63,288 bases of DNA from Desulfamplus sp. (GCA_015231615.1 JADGBE010000016.1:1-63288), one strand, 5' to 3'; positions 40,899 to 51,285 are shown, counted from the stretch's first letter. Translations and numbers: made by a program. Notes: generated by a model not told the origin, from the sequence alone.

Positions 40899-42095
40899 TT
40901 ATGAACTAACTTCCATAACCTGCCATGGAAGACCATATTTATTTAGTGCCTCCATAAATGGATCAGGATCAAACTGTTCCATATTCCAAACACCAGCCTT
41001 ATGCCATTTTTTCTCAAGCATCATCATAGCACCAATCATTGCTGGAACTCCTGTAGTATATGATATTGCTTGAGAGCCAACCTCTTCAAAAGATGCCTCA
41101 TGGCTGCATATATTATATATAAAAATGGTCTTCTCTTTACCATCTTTTATACCTTTCATCTGACAGCCAATACAAGTGCGTCCTTGTGTCAAAGGTCCAA
41201 GAGAAGCTGGTTCTGGTAAAACTGCTTTTAGAAATTTAAGCGGAATAATTTTGTTTCCATCATAATCCACAGCATCAATGCGGGTCATGCCAACATTTTC
41301 CAAAACCCTTAAATGGGTTAGATATTGCTCAGAAAATGTCATCCAAAACCTTGCCCGTTTTAACCCTTTTAGATTCAAAACTAAAGATTCTAACTCTTCA
41401 TGGTAAAGAAGATAGCACTTTTTAGCTCCAATTCCATCTGGAAAATCGTAATTCATTGACCATGAAAGAGGGTCTGTTTCTACCCAATCACCATGATCCC
41501 AAAAACGACCTCTTTGTGTAATCTCACGAATATTTATCTCTGGATTAAAATTTGTGGCAAAGTGCTGTCCATGATTCCCAGCATTGCAGTCAATAATATC
41601 AAGCTCATGTATCTCATCAAAATGGTGTTTTTGTGCATAAGCACAAAAGACATTGGTAACCCCAGGGTCAAATCCAGAACCAAGTAACGCCATAACTCCC
41701 TTTTCTTTAAATTTTTCCTGATATGCCCACTGCCACTTGTATTCAAATTTTGCAACATCAGGTGGCTCATAATTTGCTGTGTCAAGATAATCAACTCCAG
41801 TTGCAAGACATGCCTCCATAAGCGGAATATCTTGATATGGCAGAGCCAAATTAACAACAATATCAGGCTGGACTTTTTTGATAAGTGCAACTGTCTCTTC
41901 AACACTATCTGCATCAACACTAACAGTTGCGATCGTTCTTCCGCTTCTTTTCAAGACATCTTTTGCAATGGCATCGCACTTTGATTTTGTACGACTTGCA
42001 AGAACAATCTCTGAAAAAACTTCAGGAATCTGTGCACATTTATGCGTTGTTACGCTCCCTACCCCACCAGCTCCAATAATAAGGACTTTAGACAT
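40899..42095 (-). CDS. carboxynorspermidine synthase (saccharopine dehydrogenase fold)
   Basis: 398 residues. N-terminal NAD(P) motif VLIIGAGGVGSVTTHKCA, NLALPYQDIPLMEACLATGVDYLDTA and GFDPGVTNVFCAYA match the Lys1-like carboxy(nor)spermidine dehydrogenase. It condenses aspartate semialdehyde with putrescine or diaminopropane; NspC then decarboxylates the product. It lies 71 bases after speA on the same strand. Confidence 0.9.
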   Translation of the reverse strand: MSKVLIIGAGGVGSVTTHKCAQIPEVFSEIVLASRTKSKCDAIAKDVLKRSGRTIATVSVDADSVEETVALIKKVQPDIVVNLALPYQDIPLMEACLATGVDYLDTANYEPPDVAKFEYKWQWAYQEKFKEKGVMALLGSGFDPGVTNVFCAYAQKHHFDEIHELDIIDCNAGNHGQHFATNFNPEINIREITQRGRFWDHGDWVETDPLSWSMNYDFPDGIGAKKCYLLYHEELESLVLNLKGLKRARFWMTFSEQYLTHLRVLENVGMTRIDAVDYDGNKIIPLKFLKAVLPEPASLGPLTQGRTCIGCQMKGIKDGKEKTIFIYNICSHEASFEEVGSQAISYTTGVPAMIGAMMMLEKKWHKAGVWNMEQFDPDPFMEALNKYGLPWQVMEVSS

Positions 42096-42166
42096 TTTTC
42101 ATTAACCTCCGTTTTTTTGTTTTTATGTGAATTGTTTATTATTTTTTTATCTTTTTATAAGACTAA

Positions 42167-44104
42167 TCACCTCTCAAAATAGGTATATCCACGCAATCCC
42201 ATCTCATAGGCTTGCATGATCTCTCGTCTCTCCTGAGCTGTAATATTGCCTTTACGGACAGCTTTTTCTGCTGTCTTTCTAAACCTTACGAGAAGTCGTT
42301 TGGGGTCATACTCAACATAGGAGAGAATATCAGAGACGCTATCACCTTCAAGCTCTCCTACAAACTCATACTCGCCATTTTCAAGCACACGCACAGTTAC
42401 TATATTAGTATCGCCAAGGAGATTATGAAGGTCTCCTAAGGTCTCTTGATATGCCCCAACAAGAAACGTACCAAGATAATACTCTTCAGATTCTTTTAAT
42501 TCGTGTAAAGGAAGATAATATTTGATGTCATGGCGATCAATAAAACGATCAATTTTACCATCGCAATCACATGTTATATCTGCAATTATTGCATTTCTGG
42601 TTGGTTCTTCATTTAATCTGTGAATCGGCATAACAGGAAATAACTGATCAATTGCCCATGCGTCAGGAAGCGACTGAAACACACTAAAATTACAGTAATA
42701 AATATCTGATAATGCCCTATCAATCTCTGCTATTTCAGGAGTTACGTGCTTCAAAGCTTTTGATATTCGTGCAATTTCGTTTATAGTTGACCAAAATATC
42801 TTTTCAGCTAACGAGCGTTGTCTTAATGTTATTTTACCGTGGTTAAAAAGCTGACGAGCCTCGTCTCTGTAGTAGATTGTGTCGTTAAAACACTCTTGTA
42901 TATTTCTAACAGATAGAGATTTAAGAGAGTCAAACATATATTTTATCTGGGCAGGCGAACCTTCAGGTAATTGGTCAGGAAGAGGCTCTGGTTGAAAGCG
43001 GGTAATATCTAAAACATTGAACAGAAGCATTGAGTAATAGGCAACAAGTGCCCTGCCAGACTCTGTGATTATCGTTGGGTGTTCAATTCCAACCTCATCA
43101 AGAGAGGTCATAACCGCTTCAATTATATCTGTGCAATACTCATTAAGTGTGTAGTTTTTGCTACTTAGAAAATTAGATTGAGAACCGTCATAATCAACTG
43201 CAAGCCCACCGCCAAGATCAAGATATTTTACGTTAGCCCCTTCCAAAGCAAGACCCGCATAGACTCTACACGCCTCATTTACCGCTGTTCTTATCTCACG
43301 AATATTTGAAATTTGAGAACCTAAATGGTAGTGAACCATCTGAAGGCATTGGAGCATATTCTCTTTGGCAAGTAAATCAACAGCCTCAATTATCTGAGTA
43401 GTATTAAGACCAAATATACTTCTCTCTCCTCCTGATTCTCCCCAATGACCACCAGCTTGAGCTGAAAGTTTTATTCTAACACCAAGAATTGGTGTTGCCC
43501 CAAGTATCCTTGAACGCTCAATAATTAAAGGTAATTCGCTTGGCATCTCAAGAACCAATATACACTTATACCCTATCTTTGTGGCGTAAAGACCAAGATC
43601 AATAAACTCCTGATCTTTATAGCCATTGCAGATCAAAGGAGCTTGCATATCTGTAAGCATAGCCATTGCTGCAATTAACTCTGCTTTACTTCCAGCCTCA
43701 AGACCATGATGATACTTAGAGCCATAAAGTGTTATCTCCTCAACTACCTGCTGTTGCTGATTAACTTTGATTGGGTATGCACCAGTAAAAGTTCCTTTAT
43801 AATCAAGCTCTTTCATTGCATATAGAAAGTTCTCGTTAAGTTCGGCAATACGAGAATCAAGTATATTTTCAACGCGAAGAAGAACAGGCATTCCAAGCCC
43901 TCTATCTTCAATACCTGACAAAATATTTCTAATACTTACTGCACGACTTACAGCACCGGGAGATGGCATAACCATAAGATCACCATTTTCTGCAATGCAG
44001 AAATATCCCCCTCCCCACTCATTGACACCATAAAGATCAGTTGATTTTGTTGTATTCCATCTCTCAAAGGTATTATTCACAAAAGACTCCTGTAGTTTTT
44101 TCAA
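42167..44104 (-). CDS. speA: biosynthetic arginine decarboxylase SpeA
   Basis: 645 residues, normal for the family. PLP Lys in AYPIKVNQQQ (about 114), GLEAGSKAEL, MVHYHLGSQI, LDLGGGLAVDYDG and ESGRALVAYY are all in place. It makes agmatine from arginine, the first step of the polyamine route whose other genes are SpeB, the synthase and NspC in this window. Confidence 0.95.
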   Translation of the reverse strand: MKKLQESFVNNTFERWNTTKSTDLYGVNEWGGGYFCIAENGDLMVMPSPGAVSRAVSIRNILSGIEDRGLGMPVLLRVENILDSRIAELNENFLYAMKELDYKGTFTGAYPIKVNQQQQVVEEITLYGSKYHHGLEAGSKAELIAAMAMLTDMQAPLICNGYKDQEFIDLGLYATKIGYKCILVLEMPSELPLIIERSRILGATPILGVRIKLSAQAGGHWGESGGERSIFGLNTTQIIEAVDLLAKENMLQCLQMVHYHLGSQISNIREIRTAVNEACRVYAGLALEGANVKYLDLGGGLAVDYDGSQSNFLSSKNYTLNEYCTDIIEAVMTSLDEVGIEHPTIITESGRALVAYYSMLLFNVLDITRFQPEPLPDQLPEGSPAQIKYMFDSLKSLSVRNIQECFNDTIYYRDEARQLFNHGKITLRQRSLAEKIFWSTINEIARISKALKHVTPEIAEIDRALSDIYYCNFSVFQSLPDAWAIDQLFPVMPIHRLNEEPTRNAIIADITCDCDGKIDRFIDRHDIKYYLPLHELKESEEYYLGTFLVGAYQETLGDLHNLLGDTNIVTVRVLENGEYEFVGELEGDSVSDILSYVEYDPKRLLVRFRKTAEKAVRKGNITAQERREIMQAYEMGLRGYTYFER

Positions 44105-44130
44105 GATACAAATAGTTCAATATAAACGAA

Positions 44131-44158
44131 GTAGGGGCAACCAAACGGTCGCCCCTAC
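44131..44158. repeat. GTAG...CTAC palindrome
   Basis: GTAGGGGC-A-ACC-AAAC-GGT-C-GCCCCTAC, one mismatch in the stem. Between speA and the chemoreceptor gene; may also terminate transcription. Confidence 0.65.
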
Positions 44159-44311
44159 AATTTCCTCTTCGTTTGCTATGCTTTAGAAACGTGATCTTAA
44201 TATACAATGGGTTAGCTATCTAAGGCAAAGATTATTTAAAACACATCAATTCCTTACAATTTTAAAGATGGCTCAAAGCTCTTTAATTGTTTAGGAAACA
44301 AAAAGAGAATC

Positions 44312-46684
44312 TCATGTTTTAAAACGGTTTACCATCTCATTAAGATTTTTTGCAAGAGCGTTAAGTTTGCCTGCGTTTTCATTGACTCTGTTACAACTTT
44401 CGGACATTTCAGCAGCAGAGCTGTTTATCTCTGCAACCTGATTTGTTATCTCTGCTGCGGCAGATGATGTTTGGGATAGATTCTCATTGATCTCGGAGAT
44501 TCCATCAGAAGATTGGGATACATTGTGGGAAATCTCATTAGTTGTTACAGACTGCTCTTCAATAGCACCCGCAATTCCAGATACAATTTCATTCACCTTA
44601 TCAACAATCTTTGATATGTTGTGGATATTCTCGCCCGCAAGTTGGGTTGACCCCTGAATCATGTTAATCTGCTCATTTATTTTCAAAGTGGCATCTGATG
44701 TCTGACGTGCTAAAACCTTAATCTCACTTGCAACCACTGCAAAGCCTTTGCCAGCCTCCCCTGCCCTTGCAGATTCAATGGTGGCGTTGAGTGCTAAAAG
44801 ATTAGTCTGATCAGAAATTTCCGTAATAACTTCGGTGATTTTACCTATCTCTCTTGCAAGAGTTGTCAGTTTATCAACATTTTCCTTAGCCATGGTTGAT
44901 TGATTGACCGCTTCATTTGTTATTTTGCTTGCCTGTGATGTGTTCTTTGCAATCTCGTTTATGGTGGAGTTCATCTCTTCTGTAGCCCCTGCAACCATGT
45001 TAATATTGGTTGTGGTCTGTTCCATGGCTGATGCAACAGATTGAATATTTGAGTTCATCTCCTCAGAAGACCTGTTTGCAACATTAATTTTTGAGAATAT
45101 ATCCTGTGCATTTCCGCTCATCATATCAGATATAGATGTCATCTCTCCTGCATTTGATGTGAGCATACCTGAATTCTCTTTGATTTGCAGAATCATCTGC
45201 TGAAGATGCTCAACAAACTTATTAAACCAGTGGGCAAGTTCTCCTGCCTCATCTTTTGTCTTCACTGTTATGCGTCGGGTCAAATCGCCCTCCCCTTCCG
45301 CAATCTCCTTTAACATAAGGCTTATCTCAATAACTGGTTTAGAGATTCTCTTTGCAACAAAAAATGTAGCAACAATAATTGAGAGACAAATTAAACTCAT
45401 AAAAATAACCTGTTTTAAAATGGTTGAAAAAAGCATTTGATTTATCTCAGCCTCTTTTTTTGCAACCGCCTTTTTTATGTCATCAACATAGACCCCTGTT
45501 CCAACTACCCAGCCATAAGGCTCAAAAAGCCTGACGTAAGATATTTTCGGGACTGGTTTATCTTCCCCGGGTTTGGGCCACATATACTCAACATAACCCT
45601 CTCCTTTTTCTCGACATAAAGTGTTCATTTCACGGAAAAGATATTTCCCATTAGGGTCTTTTGATCCACTAATATCTTTACCATTAAGCTCTGGGTTTGT
45701 TGGGTGCATCACCATCTTAAATTGTTCAAACTCGCTACTGTTAATCTCATGTATCCAAAAATAATCTGTGCTGTCAGGTCCATATCTTAAAGCACCAACT
45801 ACATCTTTACTCCTATCTTTAAATCCTTGTTCAGCCAATTCAAGAGAGAGGCTTGAACCAATAACCCAATTCCAGGGTTTAAAAAGTTTTGCATAAGCTA
45901 TTTTGGGATCAGGTTGCTTTGTGCCTGACTCTCCTGAATTTGTTTGAGATTTGCCAACATTTGATGATTCAGAATTTGTTTGAGATTTGTCAACACTTGA
46001 TGATTCAGAATTTGTTTGAGATTTGTCAACACTTGATGATTCAGAATTTGTTTGAGATTTGCCAACATTTGATGATTCCGAATTTGTTTGAGATTTGTCA
46101 ACACTTGATGATTCAGAACTTATTTTATACCACATATAGTCAAACCAAGCCTCACCAATATCAATATTATCTTTAAGAAGGCTTGGAAATAGTGGTTTTC
46201 CCTCAATATCTTTGAGGTTTGATATATCTTTTCCAATCAATTCAGGAAATTTGGGATTTACCACTGTTTTCAAATCTGTATCAACAATCCAGAAAGTTGT
46301 ATTGCCATCATATTTTAGAGAGTTGATAGTTGTTTTAGCAAAATCTTTTCTCTTTTCTTCAGATACACCATCGCCTTCTAATTTAGATATAGCTTCAAGT
46401 GAACCATAGGCGATCTCAACTGCATTTTTTAATCTATGGCTTACTACTGCTTTAATGCGAGTTAGGTCATGGGCTTCACGATACGCTGTCTCAATTATCG
46501 AGTAGGCGTTGCCAGTCATAACTTTTAAAGTTTCAGTTTTATGGTTAAGAAGAGTATCTTCTACAGCTTTAAGCTCAGTATCTCTCTGCTTTTTAATTGA
46601 GTTAATAGATACACTCATGGAAGTAATACCAAGAGCTACAACTACACAAAGAACTAAAACCATTAATTTTGTTGTGATTCGCAT
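44312..46684 (-). CDS. methyl-accepting chemotaxis protein with two Cache domains
   Basis: 790 residues. Transmembrane helix about 7-27; two periplasmic Cache modules (about 90-290 and 300-400, each with YMW...KI(A/S)Y...LF(K/E)P...WV(I/V)G); second membrane helix about 418-440; HAMP about 440-495; signalling hairpin tip [26 protein letters not shown] about 620-645. A 60-residue insert of five 12-residue repeats ([12 protein letters not shown] type) lies in the first Cache module. Ligand unknown. A long AT-rich region separates it from the divergent gene at 47051. Confidence 0.9.
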   Translation of the reverse strand: MRITTKLMVLVLCVVVALGITSMSVSINSIKKQRDTELKAVEDTLLNHKTETLKVMTGNAYSIIETAYREAHDLTRIKAVVSHRLKNAVEIAYGSLEAISKLEGDGVSEEKRKDFAKTTINSLKYDGNTTFWIVDTDLKTVVNPKFPELIGKDISNLKDIEGKPLFPSLLKDNIDIGEAWFDYMWYKISSESSSVDKSQTNSESSNVGKSQTNSESSSVDKSQTNSESSSVDKSQTNSESSNVGKSQTNSGESGTKQPDPKIAYAKLFKPWNWVIGSSLSLELAEQGFKDRSKDVVGALRYGPDSTDYFWIHEINSSEFEQFKMVMHPTNPELNGKDISGSKDPNGKYLFREMNTLCREKGEGYVEYMWPKPGEDKPVPKISYVRLFEPYGWVVGTGVYVDDIKKAVAKKEAEINQMLFSTILKQVIFMSLICLSIIVATFFVAKRISKPVIEISLMLKEIAEGEGDLTRRITVKTKDEAGELAHWFNKFVEHLQQMILQIKENSGMLTSNAGEMTSISDMMSGNAQDIFSKINVANRSSEEMNSNIQSVASAMEQTTTNINMVAGATEEMNSTINEIAKNTSQASKITNEAVNQSTMAKENVDKLTTLAREIGKITEVITEISDQTNLLALNATIESARAGEAGKGFAVVASEIKVLARQTSDATLKINEQINMIQGSTQLAGENIHNISKIVDKVNEIVSGIAGAIEEQSVTTNEISHNVSQSSDGISEINENLSQTSSAAAEITNQVAEINSSAAEMSESCNRVNENAGKLNALAKNLNEMVNRFKT
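45936..46115. repeat. five in-frame 36-bp tandem repeats in the chemoreceptor gene
   Basis: Five copies of a 36-base unit, in two slightly different versions (encoding SSVDK or SSNVGK). Copy order from the gene's 5' end: D, G, D, D, G. Unit length is a multiple of three, so copy changes keep the frame. Confidence 0.95.
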
Positions 46685-47050
46685 ATTTTCCCCCTTAATT
46701 TTGTATGTTAGATTAAAACAGCAGATTATTTGTTCAAAAGCTCATCTTATCGCATGAATACAACACTTTTATTATTGACCTTTAACAATTAAATATCATT
46801 CAGTTAATTAATGAGACAATTTTTTAATTCAATAATAAATCACTCTATTTAAGTCAAGAAGGAAATATAGCTATCATTAACTCTTGTTAGGTTAGTTCTA
46901 ATCTTAAGTGTTCTTTCTATTATGACGATTAGATTATAGTAATTTGAAAAGATTAGATTCTACAATTTTATTAGATTCTACAACTTTGAAGAATATGGTA
47001 TTTTTTTAAAGTTCATCTTTCAATCTTCAATATAACGATAGGAGGTTATT
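46685..47050. promoter_or_regulatory. 366-base AT-rich divergent intergenic region
   Basis: TTAGATTCTACAA occurs at 46953-46965 and 46971-46983, 18 bases apart, with a partial third copy near 46928. They lie about 70-120 bases before the gene at 47051 and look like activator sites. No gene is visible. I could not identify a clear sigma54 or sigma28 promoter. Confidence 0.45.
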
Positions 47051-47614
47051 ATGGAAACAGGAAGTATTGGTAAAACTTCAGCAAATCTAAGTTATGAAGT
47101 GAAAAAGTTCTCTGGTTCTATTAAGAGTGCTTACGGTATTAGCAGTAGTGAAGGTAATCAAGAAGTTAAAAAAGATATGGAACTAAACGTGATGATGAGC
47201 AGTTTTAAGTTCCAAGTATCTTCTAACACTTCTGATAATCTTACCAATCAAGGTCAATTAAAGTCTCAATTATTAGAACGGCTCGGAATTGGAACTTCAC
47301 AATCTACATCTTCTGGCTCCTCCATTTTGTCGCCCAAAGTTAATACTAAAGACGACCTTTTTGGTGAAGATGGTTATTGGGGTGTCAAGAAAACATCAGG
47401 TCGAATCAGCGATTTTGTAATTGCTGGTGCAGGTGATGATATTGAAAAGCTCAAAGCTGGTAGAGAGGGAGTTTTAAGGGGATTAAAAGATGCTGAAAAA
47501 GTATGGGGAGGCACAATGCCAGATATAGCTTACCAGACTATTGATACCTCTTTGAAAGCTATTGATGAAAAGATAAAAGAACTTGGTGGAAATGTAGTTG
47601 ATATTACCGCATGA
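47051..47614 (+). CDS. conserved protein with a C-terminal helical domain, unknown
   Basis: 187 residues. The N-terminal 80 residues are Ser/Asn-rich and probably flexible. The C-terminal part (GEDGYWGVKKTSGRISDFVI, GAGDDIEKLKAGREGVLRGL, DAEKVWGGTMPDIAYQTIDT) matches a domain common in Desulfobacterota proteins, sometimes labelled hydrogenase-4 component G; I doubt that label. GGAGG precedes the ATG. A terminator follows. Confidence 0.6.
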   Translation: METGSIGKTSANLSYEVKKFSGSIKSAYGISSSEGNQEVKKDMELNVMMSSFKFQVSSNTSDNLTNQGQLKSQLLERLGIGTSQSTSSGSSILSPKVNTKDDLFGEDGYWGVKKTSGRISDFVIAGAGDDIEKLKAGREGVLRGLKDAEKVWGGTMPDIAYQTIDTSLKAIDEKIKELGGNVVDITA

Positions 47615-47629
47615 TTTATAATCATTTGA

Positions 47630-47666
47630 CCTCCTACAAAAATAATTCAAGTTTTGCAGGAGGTTT
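47630..47666 (+). terminator. terminator-like hairpin
   Basis: CCTCCT-A-CAAAA and TTTTG-C-AGGAGG around a short loop, followed by TTT. A related CCTCCTGCAAAAC...GTTTTGCAGGA pair occurs at 51286-51345. Confidence 0.6.
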
Positions 47667-47711
47667 ACTATTTGGCTATATATGAACTTTACTATTTGGC
47701 TATATTTGAAC
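47664..47711. repeat. 24-bp tandem duplication
   Basis: Two 24-base copies beginning TTTACTATTTGGCTATAT, differing at one base, just after the terminator. The rest of the gap to 47864 holds nothing I recognise. Confidence 0.8.
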
Positions 47712-47863
47712 TATAGAGATTCAAAGAAAAAATGTATTTCATGTTGTCTGAATATCTGACCTGTGCTATGGAATCGTAATTTAGCTCTGGGTAATAAAAA
47801 TCTCAAATTGGACGCGTAAAATATATTGCAATCGGTGTATCTTTCCCCACGGAATAAACAAAT

Positions 47864-49747
47864 ATGATTGATACTTTTTATAGAGTGATTCTTAAAAAAT
47901 GTGGCACAAAGGAGAATCTAAAAGCATTATCCAACTTTTTGGTTAAGGAGTTTAAACTTACCTATGACAAAGCTGAGTTTATACTCAATAATCCTCCTGC
48001 AATATTAGGAGATATGAGTAAAGAAGATAGTGCAGAACTTGCTTTGAATCATCTACACGGGCTTAATGCAGAGTGTTCTATCAAGACCGTTGTAAAAGAC
48101 AAAAGGCTTCCATTTAGCATAACACTTAAACATTTAAAGTGGATATCCAAAGAGTTTAGCAAAACTTTAAGAGCATGTGTGGAGACTACACTTTTTTATG
48201 TTACTGTTGAACCTAATGACAAAGAGATGTTTATTCCCTCACTTATTGGAAAAAAAGATGCTCTTGAAGAGACATTCAGGTATAGCGATTCTGTGTTTGT
48301 AATAGATGACAGAACTTTTATTCTTCTTGGTTTTGCAAGCGATAGAGATGGTTCTGAGGTGATTTTAGATAAAATAGTTAATTTTGTTGAGACACACATA
48401 CATAGAGATATTGTTATTAATGTAGGAACGTCCATTATCCCTGAAGATGGCAAATCTTTTTACGATCTTATGGCAGTTGCAAAAAAAAAACGTTTTTCAT
48501 TTAAAAAAGATGTTGCTGGTATCCCTCAAAAAATTGAAGTTATTCAAGATAGCACTCAACCACGTAAAAAAGAGGTATCTCTCTCTGATCTTCAAGTTTT
48601 TACGCTCTGTTTTAACAAAGCAAGAGGAAAGTTTTATAACGATCTAATCTCATTGCCACCTGATGTTTTATGGGGTGCTTTGAGCCGTATATCAATATCA
48701 GATCAAAAGAAATTTTTTTTAAAACTTCCCCATGACTCATCACTTACACCGTTTTTAGCTGAAAAGATAAAAAATCAATCTGATCAAGCTGATGTTGAAA
48801 CTGCAAGAAAAAAAGTCCGTAGAGTCATAAGCGAAATGCAGCTTGTCGAGAATCTAAAAGAGAGAAGTGAACACCAAAAACAGATAGTTGGCAACCTCCA
48901 GCAAATAGATTCTATTTTTAACATTCCAACGATTGCATTACAGGTTTATAAGGTTGCGTCAGACCCAGAATCTGATATTGATACTATATCTGCAAATATC
49001 TTGCTTGATCCCTCCCTTAGCATGAAGATACTCAAAATCGTCAACTCTCCATTTTATAGAAGAGCTGGGCAGATGAATTCAATAAAAGATGCTGTCTTGA
49101 TACTTGGTAGAGATGAGATTGTTAATATGGCTTTTGGGCTATCTCTTTCAAAATCGTTTTTGGATGCAAACCTAAAAGGGCTGATAAACCCTGAGATACT
49201 TTGGAAGCATTCAATGGAGACAGCTTTTATTGCAAAATATTTATGTGAAAATATTGCTGAATTTAAAAATTTTGGAGCTTTTACAGCAGGGCTTTTGCAT
49301 GATCTTGGCAAAGTATATTTAATAGAAAACTTTTCACATCTTTATGCTTTAGTTATTGATAGGGCAGAAGATCACGGTATCTTGGCAAGTTCTGTTGAGC
49401 AGGAGCTTCTTGGCATGGATCACGGTTCAATTGGACGTATGATTGGTGAATATTGGAATCTTCCAAACCCGCTCGTTCAGGCAATCGGATTTCACCACCA
49501 ACCGTCTGGCGCACCTGATTATTCCACATTTGCAGCAATAATAGGTTTTGCAGACTATTTGGTAAATATGGCGTCTGCTGAACAGGAGCTAAAGCAGTCA
49601 AAGCTCAAGCAGCTTTTTAAAGTTGACCACATGATTATGATGAAAAAGCTCTTTAATGACTTTGGCACTAAATTTATTGAAAATGCCTTTGAAAATACTT
49701 TAAGAATTCTTGATGAGAGTGCTGAACTCTTTAAAAAAATTGGGTGA
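47864..49747 (+). CDS. HDOD-domain signalling protein
   Basis: 627 residues. Residues 1-75 resemble the C-terminal fold of ribosomal protein bL12 (VILKKCGTKENLKALSNFLV, LNNPPAILGDMSKEDSAELA). A middle region (about 80-340) is unfamiliar, with a helical stretch near 300-345. The HDOD domain (about 350-545: FNIPTIALQVYKVASDPESD, LLLDPSLSMKILKIVNS, GLLHDLGKVYL) follows. HDOD proteins act in signalling without clear catalysis. The cyclase gene starts 31 bases later. Confidence 0.8.
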   Translation: MIDTFYRVILKKCGTKENLKALSNFLVKEFKLTYDKAEFILNNPPAILGDMSKEDSAELALNHLHGLNAECSIKTVVKDKRLPFSITLKHLKWISKEFSKTLRACVETTLFYVTVEPNDKEMFIPSLIGKKDALEETFRYSDSVFVIDDRTFILLGFASDRDGSEVILDKIVNFVETHIHRDIVINVGTSIIPEDGKSFYDLMAVAKKKRFSFKKDVAGIPQKIEVIQDSTQPRKKEVSLSDLQVFTLCFNKARGKFYNDLISLPPDVLWGALSRISISDQKKFFLKLPHDSSLTPFLAEKIKNQSDQADVETARKKVRRVISEMQLVENLKERSEHQKQIVGNLQQIDSIFNIPTIALQVYKVASDPESDIDTISANILLDPSLSMKILKIVNSPFYRRAGQMNSIKDAVLILGRDEIVNMAFGLSLSKSFLDANLKGLINPEILWKHSMETAFIAKYLCENIAEFKNFGAFTAGLLHDLGKVYLIENFSHLYALVIDRAEDHGILASSVEQELLGMDHGSIGRMIGEYWNLPNPLVQAIGFHHQPSGAPDYSTFAAIIGFADYLVNMASAEQELKQSKLKQLFKVDHMIMMKKLFNDFGTKFIENAFENTLRILDESAELFKKIG

Positions 49748-49778
49748 AGTTAGCTGTAAGGAGAGAGATAAACTATCT

Positions 49779-51215
49779 ATGAATGCACAAAATATCACAA
49801 CTACTCAATTTGAAATATTTAGAAAAAATTATCTATCTGTCCAGACAAAATATGAGGAGAAGATAAGAGAGCTGTCAATAATCAAAGAGATGAATGTAAC
49901 CATGCAGCAGATTGACCATATTGATCAAGACCTTATATGGATACGCCATTTAGAGTGCATTAAAAAATATAAAAATCTTGCTGCTGCTGTCCTATATTTC
50001 TCCAACAACAACGTCATTAAAAGAGATCACTTTTTCTATACTGATTTTGAAGAGCCTTTTGACTGCACATCTTTCAAAAATATCTCATTTTTTAAAAAGA
50101 TACTGTCTGAGAAAACTACTGTAATTATGGAGAACCTTGATGAACCCTATCTTTTTAGCGAACTTAACTACTCATTTTATGGACAACCTATTTTATTTAG
50201 CGGAAAAGTTATTGCGGTCTTGATGCTCTTTTCAAGACAAAGAACGGCATTTGAGCAGGCAAACCGTTTTTTTTACAGCATTGTCTGTGATAACTTGTAT
50301 AACAACATGGTATTTTTACGACTATATTATGGAAAATTAGATGAAGAGAAGCAGATGATTCAGTTAAGTCGATTTTTCTCTAAAAATGTAATAGGAGAAA
50401 TTTTTAAAAAAGGTAAGTTAAAGTTAGGTGGGGAGAAGAAGCGGGTTGCTGTTATGTTTGTTGATCTAAAGGGATTTACAAGTTTTTCAGAAGAGATGGA
50501 GCCAGAAGATGTTGTTATTCTTCTTAATCGTTTTTTTTCATACATGATCCCAATTATTTTCAGATATAAAGGGACATTAGACAAACTTATTGGAGATGGA
50601 ATTATGGCTGTTTTTGGAAGCCCTATAGATGATAATGAGAGTTGTTTAAATTCTGTTAAGGCGGCTCTTGAGATGTTCACGGTTCTAAATACTTTAAATA
50701 AAGAGCTAAAAAAATGTGAAAATGGTGTTCCAAATATAGATTCTATAACTATAGAAAGTGGAATAGAGATAAGAGAGACTCTTCGCATGTTGGATAACAA
50801 CTCTAATATAGACAATATAAAAGATGACGGCAATGTTGAGATAAATCAAGAGCTTGAAGATGTTAGCTCCATTGGTAAAAATAGTGGAGGCATTGAGATG
50901 AGAAGATGTGTTGAGGTAGAAAACGGACTCTCTATGTCAATTGGTATTAATTATGGAGAGTTAGTTGCAGGATTTATGGGGTCAGAACAGCATCTTAATT
51001 ATACTGTAGTTGGCGATGTTGTAAATTCTGCCCAAAGAATTCAATCTCTTGCTGGAAGCAATGAGATTTTTATATCAGGTAGCGTTTATGACGAGATGTG
51101 CAACAATCTTAATACACTTGAAAACTTTGAAAGTGTTATTCGCCTTGATGATGTAAAGTTAAAAGGAAAAGAGAAAAAGGTTTCTCTATATAAATTAAAA
51201 CCTCTATTAAAATGA
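49779..51215 (+). CDS. GAF-like plus class III adenylate/guanylate cyclase
   Basis: 478 residues from the ATG at 49779. A GAF-like sensor (about 50-190) precedes the cyclase homology domain (about 215-475): VAVMFVDLKGFTSFSEEM with metal-binding Asp, DKLIGDGIMAVFG, and GINYGELVAGFMGSEQHLNYTVVGDVVNSAQRIQ. About 80 residues of acidic, Asn-rich sequence (about 320-405) are inserted between the two halves of the catalytic fold. It probably makes cAMP. Confidence 0.85.
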   Translation: MNAQNITTTQFEIFRKNYLSVQTKYEEKIRELSIIKEMNVTMQQIDHIDQDLIWIRHLECIKKYKNLAAAVLYFSNNNVIKRDHFFYTDFEEPFDCTSFKNISFFKKILSEKTTVIMENLDEPYLFSELNYSFYGQPILFSGKVIAVLMLFSRQRTAFEQANRFFYSIVCDNLYNNMVFLRLYYGKLDEEKQMIQLSRFFSKNVIGEIFKKGKLKLGGEKKRVAVMFVDLKGFTSFSEEMEPEDVVILLNRFFSYMIPIIFRYKGTLDKLIGDGIMAVFGSPIDDNESCLNSVKAALEMFTVLNTLNKELKKCENGVPNIDSITIESGIEIRETLRMLDNNSNIDNIKDDGNVEINQELEDVSSIGKNSGGIEMRRCVEVENGLSMSIGINYGELVAGFMGSEQHLNYTVVGDVVNSAQRIQSLAGSNEIFISGSVYDEMCNNLNTLENFESVIRLDDVKLKGKEKKVSLYKLKPLLK

Positions 51216-51285
51216 ACAATCCCACCGTCGATGATGTATTCCCCCCCTAACATCTTGATAAAAATATAATGTAATGTCCAATTAA

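Noticed and set aside
45889..46176. Plus-strand ORF of 95 codons made of repeats ([12 protein letters not shown])
   Set aside because: It is the antisense reading of the chemoreceptor repeat array.
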